From the NCBI GenBank assembly GCA_003250455.1, contig QKGK01000580.1, forward strand, positions 1 through 13,031: 13,031 bases of DNA. Reading direction: 5' to 3'. Shown piece by piece: positions 6,748 through 11,982 of the stretch. The notes under the pieces were generated by a model, which had not been told where the DNA came from, made no database searches, and saw only the letters and a program-made list of their open reading frames with translations. The position numbers and the translations under genes were made by a program. The DNA comes from Chloroflexota bacterium. Its GTDB lineage: Bacteria > Chloroflexota > Anaerolineae > Anaerolineales > UBA11579. Each line of letters begins with the position of its first letter. Position 1 is the stretch's first letter.

Positions 6748-8825
6748 AATTGCTCTCCTATATAAATAATGTCGCTTACCTTGCGCTCTCCGAAAGAACG
6801 CCCGTCAGTCGGGTTGTTGACAACCTCTCCCATAAACACCATGGTGGAAGACCCGCCGCCGTCCAGGTTGTAGGCTACCGTGCACCCATATTCCTGCATC
6901 ACCGTCGCTAATTCCAGCAGGGAGAGCCCTGCACTTTGAGAGGTCCGGCCATCCGAAACCACGAAAATGTAATGCAGCTCATCGATCATGCCGATGGCGG
7001 TTCTTGGGTTGCTTCCCATTGATTGCGAAACTTCCGAAGCGTTGGAAACGATGATCTCGCCATCATCAATTAAACCGGGTCCAAAGGAAAACACCTGAAG
7101 GGCGCCTTCCGCATAGAGCGTTTCGGCATTTGAAGAGCTCTCGTTGATAATATCGAAACTCCCATCCGCATTGACCACTAAAGCGTCACTGTTCCCGCTT
7201 CTGGCAGTCGTGCGGTAGAGCACACCGTTGCGGATAACGAATCCTGAATTTCTAAACCCGTAATAGTCGCCGTTAATCGCCAGGATCGCCTCATGTTCCG
7301 CTGCCATCGCGGAGGTGGTCTCTTTGATGTTGCGGCCAAAGGTGTTATTCGCCAGTGCGGTTTTTAGGTACGCAACGTCGCTGACCACGATATCTGCAAT
7401 ATAGATGTCTGTATCGTAGGCGCGGAGGGTTTCAATGGTGATTTGAATATTTTCGTCCTGATAGGAATAATCGGTAATGATGGGATCTGCATTGGTGATG
7501 CTGCTATTGGCGACCAGGACGCTGTCTGTGGTGCTGCTGACAATATTCTCGTCCAGGCTGCTGGCAGCCGTGCTGGCAGCTGTGCTGTCTGTAGTGGTGG
7601 CAGCAGAATCCGCGGTTTCAAGTGCGGTATAAATGCTGGTGTTTGCCAGGCTCTCGTCCACTGCTGCGACGCTGTCTGCAATTACAAAAGTATCCAGCAG
7701 ACCCCAAACTGTTGCAATGATCAGGAGTGCGCTGTAAAAAGTTGCAAAGATATGTTTATTTTTCATTTTTCTAACCTTGGTTTTATGAGATGGAAAGATC
7801 CAAAATCGTTGAACGATGAAGTTGGTGATAAATAGGAAGCAGTCTGTCAAAATTTTGCTGACAAGCAGACCATTCTGGAAGGTGAGCACGGTACTAAGCC
7901 CATCGGTGAGCACCCCGCTGAAGATCATTTGCATGATAAATAACGTCAGGTATCGCAAAGACTCGTTTCTGGTGTTGTGTGAGTCTTTCTTATCAAATAC
8001 CCAGATTTTATTCAGGGAGAAATTGAAAACGCCCGAAATTACCCTGGCGATAGCAGTTGCTGAAAAGATGCTGTTGCCCACTTGTGTCAAAAGCATAAAG
8101 AAGGTGATATCGACGACCGCCGAGAGCAGTGACGAAGCGATGTTTTTGAAAAAGGTTTTATAGATCGTAAGCGAATCGCTCAAAGCATGAAAATGCGTGA
8201 CCCGATCCGGTTCGTAAATTGTTTCGATATCCACGGTGCGGTAGTCAATATTTTTCTCGTTCATCTGCTCTAAAAAGCGCATCTCGTAGTCATACCGGTC
8301 GCCTTCCACATCCAGAGCGAAATCAAAATATTTCTCTGGAATTCCCCGAAGTCCGGTTTGGGTATCTTTTAGCAGCCTGCCGGTCTTGAGTTTGAAATAG
8401 ATCGCTGAGAACAGGTTGCCGATCTTACTTGTCAGGGGAACTTCCGGGCGGAAAAGGTCCCGCGTGCCCAGCACGATCGTGTTGTCAGCGGCCAGTACTT
8501 TCGCAACCTTCAGAATATCTTTAGGCGCATGCTGCCCGTCCGCATCTGCGGTAACCACGCCGAAGCATTGCGCCTGGGATTGCTTTAAAACCTCGAACCC
8601 TGTCTTTAAAGCCGCACCTTTCCCTCTGTTTTTACTGTGGTGATAGACCACTGCCCGATAAGTCACAGCTTCATCAAAAACTGCCTGTGACGAACTATCA
8701 GAGCCATCATCGATGAGCACAATATGGTCCAGCCCCAGCTGGTTGAGATCCTTGACCAGGTCAACCAGTTTGTGGTCCGGGTTTAGCGCGGGGATTAAAA
8801 CGGTGATATTTTCTAAGTTCTTCAT
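6744..8825 (-). CDS. GT2 glycosyltransferase - GtrA - phosphodiester glycosidase fusion
   Basis: Three modules lie in one frame of 693 residues, counted from the ATG at 8825. Residues 4-215 are a GT2 glycosyltransferase with LIDDGSDS (D39, D40), TADADGQH (D94, D96) and DTQTGLRG (154-161), the pattern of polyprenyl-phosphate sugar transferases. Residues about 224-347 are a GtrA domain with four hydrophobic helices and FNFSLNKIWVF / NFIVQRFWIF half-repeats. A further membrane span (357-380) and a long Ser/Thr/Ala-rich linker (about 398-442) lead to a phosphodiester glycosidase (NAGPA/DUF2233-like) domain (459-692) with INGDYYG, RTAIG, DGR and NLDGGGSSTM. The last domain should lie outside the membrane. 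A TTG at 8939 would add 38 residues of no recognisable fold, so I prefer the ATG, although its ribosome site is weak. These modules are usually separate proteins. The gene heads an operon with the next two genes (ATGA overlap). Confidence 0.88.
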   Translation of the reverse strand: MKNLENITVLIPALNPDHKLVDLVKDLNQLGLDHIVLIDDGSDSSSQAVFDEAVTYRAVVYHHSKNRGKGAALKTGFEVLKQSQAQCFGVVTADADGQHAPKDILKVAKVLAADNTIVLGTRDLFRPEVPLTSKIGNLFSAIYFKLKTGRLLKDTQTGLRGIPEKYFDFALDVEGDRYDYEMRFLEQMNEKNIDYRTVDIETIYEPDRVTHFHALSDSLTIYKTFFKNIASSLLSAVVDITFFMLLTQVGNSIFSATAIARVISGVFNFSLNKIWVFDKKDSHNTRNESLRYLTLFIMQMIFSGVLTDGLSTVLTFQNGLLVSKILTDCFLFITNFIVQRFWIFPSHKTKVRKMKNKHIFATFYSALLIIATVWGLLDTFVIADSVAAVDESLANTSIYTALETADSAATTTDSTAASTAASSLDENIVSSTTDSVLVANSSITNADPIITDYSYQDENIQITIETLRAYDTDIYIADIVVSDVAYLKTALANNTFGRNIKETTSAMAAEHEAILAINGDYYGFRNSGFVIRNGVLYRTTARSGNSDALVVNADGSFDIINESSSNAETLYAEGALQVFSFGPGLIDDGEIIVSNASEVSQSMGSNPRTAIGMIDELHYIFVVSDGRTSQSAGLSLLELATVMQEYGCTVAYNLDGGGSSTMVFMGEVVNNPTDGRSFGERKVSDIIYIGEQL

Positions 8826-9043
8826 GCTTTGATTGTAGATTGTGTACCTGTGAAAAGGCCTAAAGTTCTCTGTGAAATACCTGAGAGAATCTTCACGGGA
8901 GAAATCCGGGTGTCTTTTCGCATCAATTGCGATCTCCAAGCTGGGTGACTCTTAGACCTAAAATATTTTGGGTAAGGTCATCAAATAGGGCAATTGCGGG
9001 TTGAAATTGGTACTTTTGCCCCCCAAAAACAGAAAGATTAAGT

Positions 9044-9071
9044 TTGTCTGGAAGAAAATTTATGCTATACT
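9044..9071 (+). promoter_or_regulatory. Candidate sigma70-type promoter ahead of the structured leader
   Basis: TTGTCT (9044-9049) and TATACT (9066-9071) are spaced by 16 bases, with AT-rich flanks. Transcription would begin near 9078 and give a leader of about 480 bases before the protease ATG, or a separate non-coding RNA. Confidence 0.45.
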
Positions 9072-9126
9072 GGATTAAATAAGAGTTAATTGGTAATATT
9101 ACTCACATTAACAACTGGACCACATA

Positions 9127-9374
9127 GGGAGCACCAAAACATTTGGTTTCCCCCGCTTTCTGTGGACCGCAAAGGCAATGCGCAGGCTTGTCTTCCCTGC
9201 AAAATTTGTCACCCTGGAGCGAAAAAATAGTGAACGCCAACCCTTCACTCATCCGTTCACTCTCGCTTTCGTAAAGACCTATGATTTTAGTACACCATTA
9301 AACCTTTGTTCAGAAATCAACCCCATTCATTCAAGTTTTCTTCCTGTACTGCACATTTTGTGCAAGGCGTACAG
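9127..9374 (+). other. Cluster of four hairpins in the protease gene leader
   Basis: Hairpin 1: GGGA and ACCAAA (9127-9138) pair with TTTGGT and TCCC (9142-9152). Hairpin 2: GCAGG (9182-9186) pairs with CCTGC (9196-9200). Hairpin 3: AGTGAACG (9229-9236) pairs with CGTTCACT (9254-9261). Hairpin 4: CTGTAC-TGCACA (9344-9355) pairs with TGTGCA (9359-9364) and GTACAG (9369-9374), with an AGGC bulge. None ends in a T-run, so they are not simple terminators. No riboswitch class is recognised. Confidence 0.45.
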
Positions 9375-9557
9375 CACGCTGGACATCTATTGACGGAGTC
9401 CAATTGATTAAAAGATCTCTTTTCTTCTACATTCACGTGATAAGGAGGTATTTATTCGGCGATCATTCATCGAGAGTTTTTGTTTCTCTGCATAAAAAAT
9501 ACAGTAGCTTTTAATGATGTTTCTATAAATTAATCAGGAACCCGGAGGGACCTATAT

Positions 9558-10916
9558 ATGAAACGTTTATCTTTTTTACTCGTGTTAATGGTGCTCTTGA
9601 TGGCCTTGACTGCATCCACCGTCCTGGCCCAGGGCCCGTCTCAATCTTATCTGGTGATTGGTTTCGGCAATGGCTTATCGACCGAGGCGCTAAACAGCAT
9701 TTCCGCTGCTGGGGGAACGGTCACCAAATATTTCTCACAAATCGGTGTTGCTGTGGTCGAATCTGACAACGCTGATTTTGCCGCCAGCGTATCTGGCGTT
9801 CGGGCGGTAGTCGCCGACATGCGTGTTTCAGTCCCGCAAGACCTGGTGCTTGATGACACCATCAGCCTCGATGCGCTGCCGCAGCCGCCTTTCACCGGTG
9901 ACGATGACTTCTTCTTCGACCTGCAATACGGCCACACGGCCGTCCGCGCCCAGGAAGCCTGGGCTGAAGGGCAGCGCGGGGCTGGCGTGCGTGTCTTTAT
10001 CCTCGACGAAGGCTTCGACCTGGACCACCCGGACCTGGCGCCAAACTATAACCTGGCCCTGAGCACCACCTTCGTCCCGGGTACCACCGATGCCCAATAT
10101 GTCCTGGCGGACACCTTCAGCCACGGCTCGCACACGTCCGGTACGATTGGCGCCGCCGACAATGCTTTCGGCACGATTGGCGTGGCTCCCGAAGTTGAGA
10201 TGGTGCCGGTGAAAGTGCTGGATGAAGTCGCCGGCAGCGGCGCATTCTCCTGGGTGATTGCGGGCATCTTGTATGCTGCAGACAATGACGCAGACGTGAT
10301 CAATATGAGCCTGGGCGCGATCATCCCGCAGGGTTTGGGACCGGACAGTGCCGATGTCGCGGCGCTTCGGGTGGCGGTCAACCGGGCGATCACCTATGCC
10401 TATCAAAATGGGGCTACGGTGGTGGTTTCGGCCGGGAATAATGGATACGATCTTAACGATCCTTCGACTGCAAGTTATGTCAACTTCAATGGCTACGCTT
10501 CCCACGCGATATCCGTATCTGCGGTAGCGCCGATTGGCTGGGCCACAGACCCAGGCAATATCGACCTCAACCAGCCGACAGGGTACAGCAACTATGGTCC
10601 TGAAATTGATTTCGCAGCACCGGGCGGCAACTTTGTTTATCCGGGCAACGAATTTTGTGTAGTAGCCGGGTTGGCGCGGCCGTGCTGGGTGTTTGACTAC
10701 GTGTTCAGCACCGGGAACGGCGGCTGGTACTGGTCGGTAGGTACGTCCATGGCTGCGCCGCATGCGGCTGGTGTGGCAGCCCTGATCATTGGCGCCAATG
10801 GGGGCGAAATGCACCCGGCGCAGGTAAAGGCCGCCATGCGTGGCTATGCCCTGGATCTGGGCAAGGTCGGCAGCGACGATATCTATGGTTATGGCGTCGT
10901 TCAATCGGGTCAATAA
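9558..10916 (+). CDS. Secreted subtilisin-like serine protease (S8 family)
   Basis: The product has 452 residues. The ATG has GGAGGGA 7 bases upstream. A Sec signal peptide (KR, then a hydrophobic core, then STVLA) should be cut after A24. Residues about 28-95 look like an inhibitor-I9-type propeptide with the SYLVIGFGNGLSTEAL strand-helix pattern. The catalytic domain (about 125-448) has D150 in VFILDEGFDLDHPDL, H189 in SHGSHTSGTIGA, the oxyanion N294 in VVSAGNNG and S397 in GTSMAAPHAAG. The triad is therefore complete. The aspartate motif is D-E-G, where most family members have D-S/T-G, and the histidine motif is HGSHTSG instead of HGTHVAG. The chain ends right after the catalytic domain (GYGVVQSGQ), with no anchor or sorting domain, so the enzyme is probably released. 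It is a single-gene unit with its own terminator and faces the repeat protein gene. Confidence 0.95.
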   Translation: MKRLSFLLVLMVLLMALTASTVLAQGPSQSYLVIGFGNGLSTEALNSISAAGGTVTKYFSQIGVAVVESDNADFAASVSGVRAVVADMRVSVPQDLVLDDTISLDALPQPPFTGDDDFFFDLQYGHTAVRAQEAWAEGQRGAGVRVFILDEGFDLDHPDLAPNYNLALSTTFVPGTTDAQYVLADTFSHGSHTSGTIGAADNAFGTIGVAPEVEMVPVKVLDEVAGSGAFSWVIAGILYAADNDADVINMSLGAIIPQGLGPDSADVAALRVAVNRAITYAYQNGATVVVSAGNNGYDLNDPSTASYVNFNGYASHAISVSAVAPIGWATDPGNIDLNQPTGYSNYGPEIDFAAPGGNFVYPGNEFCVVAGLARPCWVFDYVFSTGNGGWYWSVGTSMAAPHAAGVAALIIGANGGEMHPAQVKAAMRGYALDLGKVGSDDIYGYGVVQSGQ

Positions 10917-10953
10917 CTCAGGTTATCCCGCCAAAAAATAGTTCAGTAAGACT

Positions 10954-10983
10954 GGAAGCCCCTCATTGAGGGGCTTCCTTTTT
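10954..10983 (+). terminator. Strong Rho-independent terminator of the protease gene
   Basis: GGAAGCCCCTC (10954-10964) pairs perfectly with GAGGGGCTTCC (10968-10978), followed by TTTTT (10979-10983). It begins 38 bases after the protease stop codon. Confidence 0.92.
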
Positions 10984-11050
10984 AGATGGATATATATGGG
11001 AAAACCAAATAAACCTTGAGGAAATATCTTCTCAATTGACAGAAAAGCTT

Positions 11051-11091
11051 AAAAACAGAGTATCCCTCCCAATTGGGAGGGATACTCTGTT
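11051..11091 (-). terminator. 38-bp perfect palindrome plus T-run, terminator of the repeat-protein gene
   Basis: Bases 11054-11091 form a perfect palindrome, with arms AACAGAGTATCCCTCCCAA and its exact complement. Read on the minus strand it starts 21 bases after the stop of the gene ending at 11112 and is followed by TTTTT, as expected for a terminator. On the plus strand no T-run follows. Confidence 0.85.
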
Positions 11092-11111
11092 GCGTTGGCT
11101 ACTTCCTTTTA

Positions 11112-11591
11112 CTATTTGCAATTCTCGACTGATAGTTTATTGGCAATTGTAATGCTGCTGTCGGGAAGCCCGTAGCCGTTACCTTTGCCGTCCGAGAGAG
11201 CGAAATCCAGCCGGTGCCAGTTGATTGTAGTGAATTGGCTCTCACTCGCCATGGCGGCTTCAGGGAGACCGTAGCCGTTGCCTTTCCCGTCAGAGAGGGC
11301 AAAATCCAGGCGGTGCATGTTCAGCGGTTCAGGTTTGGCTTCATTCGTTGCGCTGAGAGCGGGAAGCCCGTATCCATTGCCCTTGCCATCCGACAAACCG
11401 AAATCGAGGCGCTGAAAGATGGTTCGATAGATCAGGCAGCGATGCGAGTTGTTATAGTCCAGTGCATTGGTGCTTCGCTCTGCTGCCCGGGCCTGGCTGC
11501 CGATCACAGACAGAGAAAGGGTAATCAGCATCAGCAATGCCAGCCGCAAGAACCTGCGGGATTTACTTGAATTGAGTTTTGTGCTATTCAT
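11112..11591 (-). CDS. Small secreted protein with three RLDF-x-LSDGKGNGYGLP repeats, unknown family
   Basis: The product has 159 residues. The ATG has an excellent ribosome site (GGAGGT, then five A). A basic N-terminus (KSRR) and hydrophobic core at 15-31 make a Sec signal, probably cut near SQARA-A (about residue 36). The mature chain carries RLDFGLSDGKGNGYGLP at 61-77, and RLDFALSDGKGNGYGLP at 94-110 and 127-143. The period is exactly 33 residues, with variable 16-residue spacers (ALSATNEAKPEPLNMH and EAAMASESQFTTINWH). One cysteine lies before the repeats (C52) and one near the end (C158), and could form a disulfide. The DGKGNGYG core recalls calcium-binding loops but is not a canonical EF-hand, dockerin or RTX repeat. 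It could be a structural repeat, a surface adhesin or a multi-copy peptide precursor. It is convergent with the protease gene. Confidence 0.8.
   Translation of the reverse strand: MNSTKLNSSKSRRFLRLALLMLITLSLSVIGSQARAAERSTNALDYNNSHRCLIYRTIFQRLDFGLSDGKGNGYGLPALSATNEAKPEPLNMHRLDFALSDGKGNGYGLPEAAMASESQFTTINWHRLDFALSDGKGNGYGLPDSSITIANKLSVENCK
11163..11411 (-). repeat. Three-copy 99-base coding tandem repeat
   Basis: The conserved 51-base cores are at 11361-11411, 11262-11312 and 11163-11213, exactly 99 bases apart. Cores two and three encode identical peptides yet differ at nine of 17 codons, all silently. The first core has one amino acid change (Gly for Ala at position 5). The 48-base spacers are not conserved. 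Confidence 0.9.
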
Positions 11592-11982
11592 TTTTTACCT
11601 CCAAAAATCATTAATATTGATACGCTTCGGAAATTTTAGAATTCCCGTCTTTTTCCTCCAAAATCCTGTATAATTTAAGAGGAATTTAGTTTCTTTATCT
11701 CTCCCCACACCTTTCACTTTTGGTCCAAACATACGCTTGGGGTATGCAGATACATGGTTATCTCCTTTTCTATTTGACATTCACAGTAAAAATTCGGGAT
11801 GCGAAGGTGAATTTGTGTCTGCATTGTGTCATAGGGCAGTCTTTTTTCCGCCTTGGTTAAATTAGAAATTTTTGAGACGCTAAAAAGACGGCAAAAAGGT
11901 ATCTTCTCCGACAGGAAACATCCAAGGTTGTCATTCACTTTTTTCGTTTAAGTTTCCAAAATTAAAGGGGCTGGAGGATTTT
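11592..11982. other. Divergent control region between repeat-protein gene and BTAD regulator
   Basis: The 391 bases are AT-rich. On the minus strand, TTTTTGGAGGTAAAAA (the real ribosome site, 11592-11607) has a near copy, ATTTTGGAGGAAAAA, at 11650-11664 with no start codon behind it. A candidate 13-codon open frame lies at 11714-11755. An 11-base inverted repeat with one mismatch lies at 11836-11846 and 11882-11892. A TATAAT at 11669-11674 (+) lacks a good -35. On the plus strand GGAGGA (11973-11978) serves the regulator gene. Longer minus-strand frames here look like chance. Confidence 0.5.
11714..11755 (-). CDS. Possible 13-residue leader peptide
   Basis: ATG at 11755 has AAAGGAGATAACC directly upstream, a strong and well-spaced ribosome site. 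The frame reads MYLHTPSVCLDQK and ends in TGA, 122 bases before the repeat-protein gene on the same strand. No Trp, His or other codon run points to attenuation. It may be chance; the only support is the ribosome site and the position. Confidence 0.3.
   Translation of the reverse strand: MYLHTPSVCLDQK

Larger units (their letters stand above)
8826..9557. other. 732-base intergenic region between divergent operons, structured
   Basis: I see no protein gene here; the longest open frame (9178-9393, +) has no family features or convincing ribosome site. The region holds a candidate plus-strand promoter (9044-9071) and at least four hairpins between 9127 and 9374. A near-perfect Shine-Dalgarno string, TAAGGAGGT (9441-9449), has no ATG, GTG or TTG at working distance. 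The ribosome site of the protease gene (GGAGGGA, 9544-9550) is at the right end. Confidence 0.6.

Noticed and set aside
8826..8939. 38-residue N-terminal extension of the GT2 fusion from a TTG at 8939.
   Set aside because: It has no family similarity, and GT2 proteins of this type begin close to the VLIPALNP strand. The ATG at 8825 is preferred, though its weak ribosome site leaves some doubt.
9164..9176. GGACCGCAAAGGC resembles the GGACGCAAAGCC core of c-di-GMP-I riboswitches.
   Set aside because: An extra C breaks the core, and the expected second stem with its GGGUUACC-like 3' strand is not seen. It needs a covariance search before any claim.
9178..9393. 71-codon plus-strand open frame upstream of the protease.
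   Set aside because: It runs through three of the hairpins, has no ribosome site, and its composition is not protein-like.
9828..10913. 361-codon open frame antisense to the protease gene.
   Set aside because: It mirrors the codon pattern of a clear S8 protease, has no domain pattern and no ribosome site.
11163..11411. The 99-base repeats considered as a CRISPR-like or mobile repeat array.
   Set aside because: Conservation is at protein level with silent base changes, in frame, inside a gene with signal peptide and ribosome site.
11163..11411. The DGKGNGYG core considered as a dockerin, EF-hand or RTX calcium repeat.
   Set aside because: Spacing of acidic residues does not match any of these, and RTX would repeat every nine residues. 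Calcium binding remains only a possibility.
11595..11780. 61-codon minus-strand open frame upstream of the repeat-protein gene.
   Set aside because: Its ATG lacks a ribosome site and the product has no signal or motif; a better supported start in another frame (11755) lies within it.
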